DNA of 64,000 nt from Gluconobacter cerevisiae (GCF_015244675.1 NZ_JABCQO010000008.1:82798-146797); one strand, 5' to 3'; counted from the first letter of the stretch, positions 1-7,633 are shown. The notes: a model not told the origin generated them from the letters alone. Numbers and translations are program-made.

Positions 1-267
1 CGAAACGCCAAAATTGCGCTTTATTGCATCCGCCCGCCTTGCCGCCGAGCGTGGCGAAGGAGTCATTAAATGGTCCCGAAGAACACTCCATCCATCCCCT
101 GCATCCGTAACCGTCCATGAGTGTTCTCCGGTACGGAATAACGTGACACCTACACCTTGCCCATCCGCGTAAAGACAATGCGTCTGGATGCGAACAGCAT
201 CCCCCCGCAATTCAATGCCCGAAAAAACCGGCCTCAAAAGTTCGGCAACGTCTACAAAGGTGCTCAT
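1..267 (-). CDS. DUF1828-like protein, C-terminus beyond window edge
   Basis: An ATG at 267-265 opens a frame that runs 89 codons without a stop to the window edge. The protein starts MSTFVDVAELLRPVFSGIEL and contains a segment near residues 50-60 (HSWTVTDAGDGWSVL) that resembles the DUF1828 family, small phage-linked proteins of unknown function. It starts one base after the stop of the 168-residue gene at 269-775, so the two are almost certainly one leftward operon. Family assignment is from motif memory only. Confidence 0.6.
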   Translation of the reverse strand, partial: MSTFVDVAELLRPVFSGIELRGDAVRIQTHCLYADGQGVGVTLFRTGEHSWTVTDAGDGWSVLRDHLMTPSPRSAARRADAIKRNFGVS

Positions 268-268
268 A

Positions 269-775
269 TTATAACCCAAGCGTCGGCTGGAATTCCGGTT
301 CCGGCACAACTCCCTGTATGTTCATAGCCTTTAAGGCGTAACGTATAGCCTGGGCTGCATCCACTAAATTCTCATCGACAGGTGAGGCTATCTCTCTCCA
401 CTTATCATGAGGGAGTACGCGGTTATTTCCCCACGCATATCTCCGACTGATACGGGCAGCAAAATATTGCCGGTGAAGACTTTGCGGCGCCCACTCCGGC
501 GCCTTGTTGGTATGCGAGTTACGGGGAAGGTAACTAAGCCTCTCAAGAGGAATTTTTTCGACCGCAAGAGTAAGGTTTAACCAACCGACTAGACCATCGC
601 TCGCGGCATGACCATGCAGCTTGAGACCATTCAATGGCTCGTCATTAAGACGAAGGGTCGCAGAAAATGAAAATGCGCTGGATGGCCTATCCTCGTTGCT
701 CCAATTTACCCGTCCCGAGATCTGCTTTGGGGTAAGTAGAATTGTATCAAGTGCACACAGGGACGCCTCAGTCAT
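269..775 (-). CDS. Hypothetical protein, partner of DUF1828-like gene
   Basis: A 168-residue soluble protein with no signal peptide or membrane segment. I do not recognise the family. It is followed after one base by the DUF1828-like gene, which suggests co-translation, and lies downstream of the leftward CI-type repressor gene, so all three may be transcribed in the lysogen. Such genes downstream of a repressor are often lysogenic-conversion or defence genes; that is inference here. Confidence 0.55.
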   Translation of the reverse strand: MTEASLCALDTILLTPKQISGRVNWSNEDRPSSAFSFSATLRLNDEPLNGLKLHGHAASDGLVGWLNLTLAVEKIPLERLSYLPRNSHTNKAPEWAPQSLHRQYFAARISRRYAWGNNRVLPHDKWREIASPVDENLVDAAQAIRYALKAMNIQGVVPEPEFQPTLGL

Positions 776-827
776 AGCTTTTCATCATCCCACCCTCACT
801 TCCAAGTCCACTTCCCAACGACGCGGC

Positions 828-1553
828 TCACGAGAAGGAAGCCTTCGGGTTTGGCTGATAGCTACCAACTACAAGCGCCTGGATCGCCACGTCCGGCACC
901 CCTGCGCTGTCCTGACCATCTTGCGGCGGCAAGATGACGGGCGTCTGAAATGCCGGATCCCAACTCTGGGGCCATAGGATCACCGTTCCGTCATCCCTGA
1001 TCTGGACGGCCTTTACCGTAGCTTCATACTGATCCGTCTTGCTGCATCGCTGCACAGCAACCACGAAGTCACCTGTCTTGGGCAAACGGCCCAGATCACC
1101 GAAATTGATGACCACGACCACGGAGCCTTCCGGGAAGACCTTGTTCATGGACTGGCCACAGACTTTCAGGCCGTAGCGGTGAAAGCCCTGATAGGCCGTG
1201 TCGATCGGAACGGTGATCGCGTACCAATCCACAGCAGGCCACTCGATGGCTTCGCGCCAGACGCCTGCCTGTACGTCGCCTCGGACTTCGATTTGTGTGG
1301 TGTGGATAGGCTCAAGCGGCGTTTTCTGCCCCTCAAGAACCTCCACAAGCGAAGCGGGCGAGACTTCAAGAACCTGCGCGAGTGCTGCCAACTTATCAGA
1401 CCTCGGCGGATGTCCGCGCCTTCTCATATCCCGAATGAAGTCCACACCAACGGCAGGATTGATCTCGCGCGCCTTAAGGCAGGCCTTCCGATCTGAAAGG
1501 CCCTTGGCAGCAAGGAGTACGTCAATCTTTGCGAGAAGGCTTTCAACACTCAT
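828..1553 (-). CDS. CI-type phage repressor, HTH plus S24 peptidase
   Basis: A 241-residue protein. Residues 1-75 hold a helix-turn-helix-like DNA-binding region followed by LAALAQVLEVSPASLVEVL. The C-terminal half is an S24/LexA-type self-cleavage and dimerisation domain, with the serine in GQSMNK and a lysine in EATVKAVQ as the probable Ser-Lys dyad. This is the layout of lambda-like repressors that keep lysogeny and are inactivated after DNA damage. It is transcribed leftward, divergent from a Cro-like gene at 1650, with three palindromes between them as likely operators. Its start at 1553 lies right beside operator 1, which suggests autoregulation. Confidence 0.9.
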   Translation of the reverse strand: MSVESLLAKIDVLLAAKGLSDRKACLKAREINPAVGVDFIRDMRRRGHPPRSDKLAALAQVLEVSPASLVEVLEGQKTPLEPIHTTQIEVRGDVQAGVWREAIEWPAVDWYAITVPIDTAYQGFHRYGLKVCGQSMNKVFPEGSVVVVINFGDLGRLPKTGDFVVAVQRCSKTDQYEATVKAVQIRDDGTVILWPQSWDPAFQTPVILPPQDGQDSAGVPDVAIQALVVGSYQPNPKASFS

Positions 1554-1649
1554 ACGGGAATTATCCCGTTTCCCGCGCGATCAGTCATCCGGTTATATCC
1601 CCGCACTTTTTGCTTGACGTATGCGGGCATATCCCCGCAATAATGTTTT
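1554..1649. promoter_or_regulatory. Divergent immunity operators and early promoter
   Basis: Three 16-bp imperfect palindromes are evenly spaced: ACGGGAATTATCCCGT (1554-1569), CCGGTTATATCCCCGC (1589-1604) and GCGGGCATATCCCCGC (1623-1638). Their centres are 35 and 34 bp apart, so they fall near the same helical face. A -35-like TTGACG sits at 1614-1619, followed by an AT-rich -10 region (CAATAA or TAATGT) at 1638-1646, with the third palindrome between them. The rightward transcript would start very close to the ATG at 1650. These are expected targets of the CI-type and Cro-like proteins. Confidence 0.75.
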
Positions 1650-1916
1650 ATGACCCCTACCGATCAGCTTCTGGCGCTTTCGAAAAGCTACTGCGACTTG
1701 CGTGGCATTTCCGAACGCACAGCGTCAGGCATCATCTTTCGTGACAGTCGGACCATTGTTCGCGTGAAGGCGGGTGGAAGCCTGACCCTCAAGAGCTTCG
1801 AACGGGCCATCAACTGGTTCCGCGAGAACTGGCCGGACAACGCCGAATGGCCTGCTGGTGTTGATCGCCAGCCCCTCCCCACCCGCGCCAAGCGGAAGGA
1901 GGCGGCCAATGCTTAA
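1650..1916 (+). CDS. Cro-like DNA-binding protein
   Basis: An 88-residue basic protein whose middle section (ERTASGIIFRDSRTIVRVKA) reads like a helix-turn-helix followed by a helix with aromatic residues. It is the first rightward gene across from the repressor, the place of cro. The start is only a few bases beyond the predicted promoter, so the mRNA may be nearly leaderless. A GGAGG motif near its 3' end could serve an ATG at 1909. Confidence 0.6.
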   Translation: MTPTDQLLALSKSYCDLRGISERTASGIIFRDSRTIVRVKAGGSLTLKSFERAINWFRENWPDNAEWPAGVDRQPLPTRAKRKEAANA

Positions 1917-1948
1917 AGGTCTCGTCAGCCCTGAAGACTCTCGGGAAT

Positions 1949-2215
1949 TTATCGCTCGTCCTTCAGTTTGTAATGCTGGGCAAGCATCTTATCGGCACCA
2001 AAGCGGATCGCTTCGGACACTCTCGCTTGCGCTTCGTAAATTCGGTCGTTGGGCGTTCCTTCTCGGAAGGACTGCATCTTTGTCAGCATCATCTCTAAAA
2101 TCTCTACCTGTCGGTCGTCCCCGACTGCCATTGCGGCGATCATGTTGCCAAGTTGAGTGCAGGCATACGAGATCATGTAATATTCGAGGGATTTTTCCTC
2201 AGGCATCCAGTTCAT
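1949..2215 (-). CDS. Hypothetical acidic helical protein
   Basis: An 88-residue protein with regular codon use and an amphipathic, mostly helical composition. It is leftward within an otherwise rightward early region. The complementary strand is open from an ATG at 1909 with a good GGAGG, through to 2319, so one of the two frames is probably not used; the leftward protein has the more natural composition. No family recognised. Confidence 0.5.
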   Translation of the reverse strand: MNWMPEEKSLEYYMISYACTQLGNMIAAMAVGDDRQVEILEMMLTKMQSFREGTPNDRIYEAQARVSEAIRFGADKMLAQHYKLKDER

Positions 2216-2311
2216 CCTCTGTAGTGGCAGATGGTGAAAGCGGGGACTCCGTTGCCGCCGATCCCCGCAATGACGCTACGCCCGATACTTCCGTGAAGGG
2301 AGTCCGGGACG

Positions 2312-2398
2312 ATGCTTGATTTCGCGTCATGCGCATTCGCCGCCTTGTCCTTCGCCACGTTCATCCGCGCGCATTTTGCCGGGAGGGTCGCACAATGA
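2312..2398 (+). CDS. Possible 28-residue hydrophobic peptide
   Basis: ATG at 2312 gives a 28-residue, alanine- and phenylalanine-rich peptide that could span a membrane. Its stop overlaps the ATG of the next gene (CAATGA), a sign of translational coupling. It is too short for firm support and may only be a leader that delivers ribosomes to the next gene. Confidence 0.3.
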   Translation: MLDFASCAFAALSFATFIRAHFAGRVAQ

Positions 2399-2913
2399 CG
2401 GCGCGCTACGACTGGACACCTCACCTTCCCGAGGTCGAGGCGATGTTGCGAGCCGGGAAGACCCGCCGCGAGATCGCTACCCAACTCGGGGTGAAGGAAA
2501 CCTCCCTCTCCTCGATGATTGGTCGTCATGGCCTTGCGGGCCTGTCGCCGAACGGCAGCGCAACGGGTGGCTCGTCTCCGCAGAACACGCACAACCGCAT
2601 CGATTGGGCCCCGCTGATGCCGACGCTCTTTGAGATGATGGAGCGCAATGAAAGCGCTGGCACCATTGCGAAGGCCTTGGGTGTTTCGCCTGCCTCCCTG
2701 TCGGCCGCGATGGAGCGGCAGGTTCCTAAGGCTATCCGCACCAAATGGAAGAAAGCCCGTCAGGAAGCGACGCACCCGAAGAAGGAACGTGCCGAGCCGG
2801 TCCTGCGGGGGCCGCTTGAGCCGTTTTCGGATGTTTCGTGGCGTGCGTTGTTCGGTGGTTATGCGCCTCCTGTTCCGGACTGTGCGTTCGGTCGGGACCG
2901 CGGGCTGCACTGA
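2395..2913 (+). CDS. Tandem helix-turn-helix early phage protein
   Basis: A 172-residue protein with two similar HTH-like units: residues ~5-45 (DWTPHLPEVEAMLRAGKTRR followed by EIATQLGVKETSLSS) and ~62-105 (DWAPLMPTLFEMMERNESAG followed by TIAKALGVSPASLSAAM). Both carry the layout of an HTH in a sigma-like or resolvase-like fold, and the C-terminus is basic. I chose ATG 2395 because GGGAGGG precedes it and because the upstream peptide overlaps it. Likely an early regulator or a DNA-binding replication accessory; the exact role is unknown. Confidence 0.65.
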   Translation: MTARYDWTPHLPEVEAMLRAGKTRREIATQLGVKETSLSSMIGRHGLAGLSPNGSATGGSSPQNTHNRIDWAPLMPTLFEMMERNESAGTIAKALGVSPASLSAAMERQVPKAIRTKWKKARQEATHPKKERAEPVLRGPLEPFSDVSWRALFGGYAPPVPDCAFGRDRGLH

Positions 2914-2916
2914 GCC

Positions 2917-3099
2917 TCACCCCCAGATGTCCGCTCCAACCAACATCGCCAGTTTGAGCGCCAAGTGGTCTTTGACCTCCTGCGGCTGCCGACTGTGCAG
3001 AGCGCCCCAGAGCTGGGCATCCCTGCACAGTGCGACGGCAAGATGCGGCGTATCCGCATCGATCTCGAATTGTGGTGTCTGGGGCGGGTCTCCTTCCAT
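2917..3099 (-). CDS. Hypothetical 60-residue protein
   Basis: A short acidic protein on the leftward strand. The ATG at 3099 is preceded by an AAGGAG ribosome-binding site at good distance, which decides the start even though the frame is open further upstream. It diverges from the HTH gene at 3199. No family recognised. Confidence 0.45.
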   Translation of the reverse strand: MEGDPPQTPQFEIDADTPHLAVALCRDAQLWGALHSRQPQEVKDHLALKLAMLVGADIWG

Positions 3100-3175
3100 C
3101 GTGGTTGCTCCTTCTCTGCTCGGTGACACGGCAGAGAATGGAGGAACAAGATGCGTAAAAGTAGGTGGATTTGTC

Positions 3176-3190
3176 CCCGAAATTTTCGGG
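3176..3190. promoter_or_regulatory. 15-bp palindrome upstream of HTH gene
   Basis: CCCGAAATTTTCGGG is a perfect inverted repeat around one central base. It ends eight bases before the ATG at 3199 and overlaps the GGGAGG ribosome-binding site, so a protein bound here or an RNA hairpin would block translation of the downstream HTH gene. An alternative start at 3151 with its own GGAGG lies upstream. Confidence 0.35.
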
Positions 3191-3198
3191 AGGACCGC

Positions 3199-3510
3199 AT
3201 GAGCACTGTGACTGCTGCTGCCTATTCCGAAACCGTTACGGAAGTGCTGCGGCGCAAATACGGCCCGCTGCGTCATTCCGCGAAATTACTCGCGCAGGCG
3301 GTCGGCTCGACCCCGCGCACCGTCCAAAACTGGCTGGATGGAACCAACGCCCCGCGCGGCGCTGAACTCATCCGCCTCATGCAGGAATGCGACGAGCTGG
3401 CAGACGAAATCTTCCGGCTCGTCAGGGAGGGGAAATGCCCTGGTTCAAAATTACACGTGGACGGTTCGGTTTCGGGAGAAACCCCGGACCTCCTCCGTCA
3501 TATCGCCTGA
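3199..3510 (+). CDS. Small HTH DNA-binding protein
   Basis: A 103-residue protein with a clear helix-turn-helix (AKLLAQAVGSTPRTVQNWLDG, residues ~26-46), of the type seen in small phage and plasmid regulators. Start 3199 follows GGGAGG; an in-frame ATG at 3151 with GGAGG would add 16 residues. The 3' third overlaps the next gene in another frame by 76 bases. Confidence 0.65.
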   Translation: MSTVTAAAYSETVTEVLRRKYGPLRHSAKLLAQAVGSTPRTVQNWLDGTNAPRGAELIRLMQECDELADEIFRLVREGKCPGSKLHVDGSVSGETPDLLRHIA

Positions 3511-3635
3511 CGTGGGTTCATCTCGTGTTCAAAGATTGGGATGCCTACGAGGCCTATGTCGCGGCGAAGTTTGAGAAGTATGAGCGCGCGCTGAAGGCTG
3601 CTCACACTGCGCTTTGTGAGGAGTTGCGGAAGTGA
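3435..3635 (+). CDS. Hypothetical 66-residue protein
   Basis: A basic N-terminus (MPWFKITRGRFGFGR) followed by an aromatic-rich amphipathic helix with YVAAKFEKYERALKAAH. GGGAGGGG precedes the ATG. It starts inside the previous HTH gene and overlaps the following GTG start (GTGA), so it sits in a tightly coupled early operon. Function unknown. Confidence 0.5.
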   Translation: MPWFKITRGRFGFGRNPGPPPSYRLTWVHLVFKDWDAYEAYVAAKFEKYERALKAAHTALCEELRK

Positions 3636-3853
3636 GCGAGCGCCTAGACCGAATGGATGTGTTCCGCATTCTTCGCGAGACAATCAAGGGTAAGTACGGA
3701 AATCAGCGTACTTTTGCAGAACGGATGGGGTGTACGCCTCAATACGTTTCTGACGTCATGAATGGACGGCGCGACATTCCTGCGGCGTTTTTGAAAGCGT
3801 GCGGAGTACGTCAAATCACGTACTTTACGCGGGGGGATGTGATCGATGCGTAA
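3632..3853 (+). CDS. XRE/Cro-family HTH protein
   Basis: A 73-residue single-domain protein with the XRE helix-turn-helix (NQRTFAERMGCTPQYVSDVM, residues ~24-43) and the typical third-helix continuation NGRRDIPAAFLKACGV. GTG start overlaps the previous stop. It may regulate early genes or act as a second Cro-like repressor; targets are not evident. Confidence 0.7.
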   Translation: MSERLDRMDVFRILRETIKGKYGNQRTFAERMGCTPQYVSDVMNGRRDIPAAFLKACGVRQITYFTRGDVIDA

Positions 3854-4283
3854 GATCACCTTCACCCTCCCTGCGCCGTTCCCGCTTGTGAACCGTACGA
3901 GCGGCTACAGTCATTTCACAGCAGCTCGTCAGAAGAACCAGATGCAACGTGAAGTAGTCGCTGTGGCTTATCATCTGCGCCCGTCTGTGCCGTTTGAGCG
4001 GGCGCATGTCCTGATCGAGCGCCACTCTGTCGGAACGCCTGATACGGACAATCTGGTGGGCTCTGCCAAGCGTCTAATCGACTGCCTGACGACACCTTGC
4101 CCGCTTGTTGTGCGGACGCCAGGCGCTCGTCAGCGCATCAAGAACAAGCGCGGGCTGGGCTTTATCGTGGACGATGGGCCGAAGCATCTCGTACTTGATG
4201 TGAAGGCCGTGAAGTGTCGCCTGTGCGAACAGAGGACGGTCGTTACGATCACCGAAATTGTGGGCGCAGAGGTGGCGGCATGA
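3846..4283 (+). CDS. rusA: RusA-like Holliday-junction resolvase
   Basis: A 145-residue protein with RusA-family features: an N-terminal beta strand (MRKITFTLPAPFPLVNRTSG), the metal-site segment PDTDNLVGSAKRLIDCL, and the late acidic pair GFIVDDGPKHL. RusA enzymes cut four-way DNA junctions at phage replication and recombination. It overlaps the XRE gene before it and the replication gene after it (ATGA), so they form one operon. Confidence 0.75.
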   Translation: MRKITFTLPAPFPLVNRTSGYSHFTAARQKNQMQREVVAVAYHLRPSVPFERAHVLIERHSVGTPDTDNLVGSAKRLIDCLTTPCPLVVRTPGARQRIKNKRGLGFIVDDGPKHLVLDVKAVKCRLCEQRTVVTITEIVGAEVAA

Positions 4284-5095
4284 GCGCACGCAGATGGGCA
4301 AAATTTTGGTGGCAAGACTGGCAACGCGATCCGGCGCTGCGAATGTGCTCCCTCGCAGCGCGCGGCGCTTGGATCGAAATGCTGTGCTTGATGGCCGACG
4401 CTGATCCGGTCGGACACCTGCTGGTCAACGGACGATCGCCGAACATGCGACAGCTCTCCGCTGTGCTCGGATGCTCTGAACGCGAGGCAACCAAGCTGGT
4501 GGCGGAACTCGAAGAAAACGGAGTTTTTAGCCGTTCCGAAGATGACACCATCTTCAGCCGCCGTATGGTCAGGGATAAGGCTATCAGCGATGAAGCCGCT
4601 GCCAACGGTAAGAAAGGGGGTAATCCCAACATTACCGGAAAGGGAAAGCGCAAGGTTAAGGGTGAAGACGCAGAGGGGTTAACCCCCTCCCTTAAGGCAA
4701 ACGCAACCCCTCCCCTTAAACACCAAGAAACAGAAGCAGAAGCAGATACAGAAAGAACACTCTCACTTCGTTCGAGTGAACGCGCGCAAAATCCGAAATC
4801 GGAAAAACCAAAACGGGCTTGCCGCCTCCCTGTCGACTGGAAGCCATCGCCGGAGATGGCTGAATTTGCCCGATCAAACGGCGTCGATCCTGAGCGAACA
4901 GCGGCAGTTTTCCGGGATTATTGGGTTGGTGTTCCCGACCCCAAGGGCCGCAAAGTCGACTGGAACGCGACGTGGCGGAACTGGGTTCGGCGTGAGGACA
5001 GCATGCAGCCAAACCCGCAGCGGACTGCGCCTTCCGAGCGCCGAATTGCCGTCAACGCTGCATGGGCCGGAGTGCCCGATATCGAGGGAGTTTGA
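4280..5095 (+). CDS. Phage replication protein, O/DnaT-like
   Basis: A 271-residue protein. The first ~100 residues form a winged-helix-like region (WWQDWQRDPALRMCSLAARG, then LSAVLGCSEREATKLVAELE). A charged, low-complexity linker follows at ~105-185. The C-terminus (~195-245, VDWNATWRNWVRRE) resembles the C-terminal motif of phage replisome organisers and DnaT-like proteins. Its ATG overlaps the rusA stop. Likely recognises the phage origin and recruits helicase with the next gene product. The linker DNA has two GGGTTAA/TTAAG-like repeats that could be origin iterons; not proven. Confidence 0.6.
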   Translation: MSARRWAKFWWQDWQRDPALRMCSLAARGAWIEMLCLMADADPVGHLLVNGRSPNMRQLSAVLGCSEREATKLVAELEENGVFSRSEDDTIFSRRMVRDKAISDEAAANGKKGGNPNITGKGKRKVKGEDAEGLTPSLKANATPPLKHQETEAEADTERTLSLRSSERAQNPKSEKPKRACRLPVDWKPSPEMAEFARSNGVDPERTAAVFRDYWVGVPDPKGRKVDWNATWRNWVRREDSMQPNPQRTAPSERRIAVNAAWAGVPDIEGV

Positions 5096-5098
5096 GCC

Positions 5099-5710
5099 AT
5101 GAGCATCGCAACCCATCGCCCCACAGCCGTCGTCATCGCCCCCACTTTCTCGCCAGCTTTCGGGGATCTCAAAGCCCTGATCGAGGCCAAGCGTGAGGGG
5201 TATCTCTGGCGGTCCGATCTTACGCCGGATCGCATCCGTGCCGTCCGCAAACAGCTCTCCGATGCCGAGCGCGCCTGCCTTCAACCCAACCCCGTCGTGG
5301 TCGCATCTTGGCTCAAGGGGCTGGCGCAACTGGTGAGCAACGGCCCTGCCGATCCCGATGAAGCCGCAACACGAACCCGAGCGATTTTTGAGGTCTGTTC
5401 CGACATTCCCGCTGGAGCCTGGACCCCAGCAACCCGCGTCGCATGGACCCGTCAGCCGCCGCGCAATGGTTATCCCGTCGGCTCTCGCTGGCCAGCACCG
5501 GGCGAACTCTACACCCACCTACTCCCGTTTGCTGAGGCAATCCGGGCTGAAGTGGCTGGGCTACGGGAGATCCTCGCAATGGCGGAAGCGCCGCGTGAGC
5601 CGGAGCGCAAGCGGCCGGATCGGGCAGAACTGGCTCGGGCTGGTGCTTTGGCTGATGCGGTTATCCGCGAGCTGCGTGCGGCAGGCGGCGAAATGGAGAG
5701 CCGGTCATGA
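5099..5710 (+). CDS. Hypothetical replication-associated protein
   Basis: A 203-residue alpha-helical protein immediately after the O-like gene (3-base gap), the usual place of a helicase loader. It has no Walker A motif, so it is not a DnaC-type ATPase; a lambda P- or phage-specific loader-like role is a positional guess. The C-terminus is arginine- and glutamate-rich. ATGATG overlaps the next gene. Confidence 0.5.
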   Translation: MSIATHRPTAVVIAPTFSPAFGDLKALIEAKREGYLWRSDLTPDRIRAVRKQLSDAERACLQPNPVVVASWLKGLAQLVSNGPADPDEAATRTRAIFEVCSDIPAGAWTPATRVAWTRQPPRNGYPVGSRWPAPGELYTHLLPFAEAIRAEVAGLREILAMAEAPREPERKRPDRAELARAGALADAVIRELRAAGGEMESRS

Positions 5711-5940
5711 TGCGGCGAGACATCCCGGAGAACATGCACGGAGAGGTACCGCCTTTGGGCCCTGAGTGCGGTGTGGAATATCAGACGATACACGATGGGG
5801 TGGAAACGCCTGCAGGCGATGGCGATGCCTCTACGGCTTTGTTCGGGAATTATGGAACAATAAACAGCGAGGGCGGTGTTTTTCGTTATTCCTTAATCGA
5901 ACCAAATGCAGTATTATTCATAAACTTATTTATGAATTGA
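5707..5940 (+). CDS. Hypothetical protein, probably truncated
   Basis: The ATG overlaps the previous stop. About 45 residues look like a normal phage protein (MMRRDIPENMHGEVPPLGPE), then the frame crosses into AT-rich DNA and ends in a hydrophobic tail (RYSLIEPNAVLFINLFMN) of different composition. I read this as an original small gene whose 3' part was replaced when the AT-rich gene at 5952 was acquired. Confidence 0.4.
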   Translation: MMRRDIPENMHGEVPPLGPECGVEYQTIHDGVETPAGDGDASTALFGNYGTINSEGGVFRYSLIEPNAVLFINLFMN

Positions 5941-5951
5941 GGATTATTTTT

Positions 5952-6428
5952 GTGTCTTTACTAGATGGCTTTGTTAACGGAAAAGAACAAGCAAAAAGAC
6001 TCGAAGACATCTTGAGATTTGAAGGTGAATTAGATGGTCTCTTTTTGAAAAAAGAGACTGAATTGGGTGATACCTGTGATGCCGACACTATAGACAAAAA
6101 AATTGAACTCAAAAAGAAATGGTATGACTTTAAGAAAATATGCTGGGAAATGGAAAATGCAAGATTAAACAGATCGCTAGCTGAATTTGCGGCGCTATTT
6201 TCTGCTGCTGGATTTCTTATTCCCTACTGGACCTATAATTTCTCGGTCATCCAGAAAAATGATCCCAACGTGAACCATTGGTTAGCTATAGGAGTCACAA
6301 TTTTGGCCGTGATCACAGGCGCGTGTTATATTTATAAGTTCGTAAAATCACATAATATTGTCGCAAAATTAGCTCGCTTCACAAAAAAGAAAGAGCAACC
6401 CGCCGACCAAAAAAATATATCTACCTAA
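5952..6428 (+). CDS. AT-rich two-helix membrane protein
   Basis: A 158-residue protein with a charged, helical N-terminus and two membrane segments (~LAEFAALFSAAGFLIPYW and ~HWLAIGVTILAVITGACYIY). GTG start with GAGG upstream. Its base composition is far more AT-rich than its neighbours, which points to recent acquisition. It ends just before the terminator shared with the leftward cassette-1 operon. A role in superinfection exclusion or host membrane change is plausible but not shown. Confidence 0.6.
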   Translation: MSLLDGFVNGKEQAKRLEDILRFEGELDGLFLKKETELGDTCDADTIDKKIELKKKWYDFKKICWEMENARLNRSLAEFAALFSAAGFLIPYWTYNFSVIQKNDPNVNHWLAIGVTILAVITGACYIYKFVKSHNIVAKLARFTKKKEQPADQKNIST

Positions 6429-6450
6429 AAACCGCCCCGAAAGGCGGCTC
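6427..6450 (-). terminator. Cassette 1 terminator
   Basis: Read leftward, GGAGCCGCC-TTTC-GGGGCGG is followed by TTTTTA. It ends the leftward antirepressor operon, and its upstream flank (GCCTGACTATGGAG) matches the ends of the two other antirepressor operons at 29672 and 42600. Confidence 0.7.
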
Positions 6451-6455
6451 CATAG

Positions 6456-6806
6456 TCAGGCTGCTTCCAGCGACCGGGCAGCGCCCTTCCCTGTTTTTAC
6501 CGAGGTGGCGCAGGGCACTGGCACATACCGCCCAAGCACCTTCACCTGTAGAAATTCCGGCACTCTGGCGGAGTAGAAACCAGACACATACGGAATGAGT
6601 GCACTGCGTATGCGGGCCAGCCGTGCCCGGTCCTCTGGATGGTTTTTCGCGATGGGCGCGACATAGATCTCGCCTTTCGTCCCAATGACCACGGCTTCCG
6701 TTCCCGGTTCGAGATCGTAGTCCGTTGCGTCAAAGCACAGCATCTCACCCTCGACCATGACCGCGCCTGTAACCCGTGCGTCCTGCCGGGTGGCCAGCGC
6801 GTTCAT
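6456..6806 (-). CDS. Antirepressor-linked hypothetical protein, copy 1
   Basis: A 116-residue protein whose ATG overlaps the stop of the antirepressor gene (TCATGA). The first ~67 residues are identical to the protein at 42257, and the C-terminal part diverges. A compact beta-rich domain is suggested (FDATDYDLEPGTEAVVIGTK). Pairing with a KilAC antirepressor at two sites suggests a linked role, for example modulation of the antirepressor; no family recognised. Confidence 0.6.
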   Translation of the reverse strand: MNALATRQDARVTGAVMVEGEMLCFDATDYDLEPGTEAVVIGTKGEIYVAPIAKNHPEDRARLARIRSALIPYVSGFYSARVPEFLQVKVLGRYVPVPCATSVKTGKGAARSLEAA

Positions 6807-7105
6807 GACGCTGGCTCCGGCTTCTTGGCGAAAGGGCGCGCCTCCATCTGCATCAGGTCCGGATCAATCTTCGCACCCGGCACGATCTGAGCCAGTTTTG
6901 CGAGACCCTTAGGCAGAACTTTCACCGTATCGCGGGTCTTTTCCTCGCCGTTCGGGCCCGTGTAGGTGGCGATCTTGTGCCAGAGATACCCGGCGTCGAT
7001 TTTGGCTTGATAGGCCAGCCAGTTCTTGCCGTTGTTCCGGCGATAGATCCACTGCGACGTGGCCATGAACGCAATCAGCGCCTTGGGCTTCACTTGCAGG
7101 ATCTT
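6610..7105 (-). repeat. 496-bp inverted repeat, left copy
   Basis: Compared base by base, this block is identical to the reverse complement of 41958-42453. It covers the KilAC domain of antirepressor 1 and the start of the next gene. Similarity continues with scattered differences to about 6520. The two copies enclose 34.9 kb. Confidence 0.95.
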
Positions 7106-7633
7106 TGCCGCTTCCGTCAGGCCGTATGATCCATCGGCCGTGCTGATGCGGTCGAGGGCGGCGGCTTTGGGGGCGGCAAGAGCCAACTGCTCCCGCTGCT
7201 TTTCCACAACCGATTGAAGACCAGTCAGCGCACGAAGGGCAAGCTGTTCAGGCGTCTCCGGGGGAGCGATCTCACCACGTTTGAACGCTGCAAACTGCGT
7301 GACAATCTCAATGGTGATCTTCGTCGCCGCTGTCGTCTCAGACTTGGCAGTGATGAAGAGGGCCTGTTCTTCATTGAGATAGTGTTCGATCACGGTGTGT
7401 CCACCGGTTTCCGGGCGACGCGCCACCGTGGCGCATCGACCCATCCGGCAAAGTTCTGCCTCATACCGCTTGATCAGCTTGCGAATATCGCGCGGACGAT
7501 CGAAACCCAGGCACGTTGCAAGATCGGTGTCGAGGATACGCAGTTCGCCATCGTGCATGGCGGGAGCGATTACGTTTGAGCCTTCAACGGCTTTCGTGAT
7601 AACGTCTGACATTGCAGTGTAATCCTTATTCAC
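6803..7633 (-). CDS. ant: Phage antirepressor 1, KilAC C-terminal domain
   Basis: A 276-residue protein. Residues ~30-125 form a regulatory N-terminal domain (ATCLGFDRPRDIRKLIKRYE, then HYLNEEQALFITAKSETTAA). A helical linker follows (~130-165), then a KilAC domain (~165-260, SYGLTEAAKILQVKPKALI and NWLAYQAKIDAGYL). KilAC proteins act as antirepressors that inactivate phage repressors. It overlaps the Arc-like gene upstream and the 116-residue gene downstream, the same order as arc-ant of phage P22. The last ~105 residues are identical to antirepressor 3, but the N-terminal domain is different. Confidence 0.85.
   Translation of the reverse strand: MNKDYTAMSDVITKAVEGSNVIAPAMHDGELRILDTDLATCLGFDRPRDIRKLIKRYEAELCRMGRCATVARRPETGGHTVIEHYLNEEQALFITAKSETTAATKITIEIVTQFAAFKRGEIAPPETPEQLALRALTGLQSVVEKQREQLALAAPKAAALDRISTADGSYGLTEAAKILQVKPKALIAFMATSQWIYRRNNGKNWLAYQAKIDAGYLWHKIATYTGPNGEEKTRDTVKVLPKGLAKLAQIVPGAKIDPDLMQMEARPFAKKPEPAS

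Noticed and set aside
2212..2910. Long leftward open frame opposite the tandem HTH gene
   Set aside because: Arginine-rich, low-complexity composition typical of an antisense shadow; the rightward frame has ribosome-binding site and domain structure.
4680..4760. Replication origin iterons in the O-like gene
   Set aside because: The linker has short repeated runs, but they are too degenerate to call iterons without comparison to related phages.
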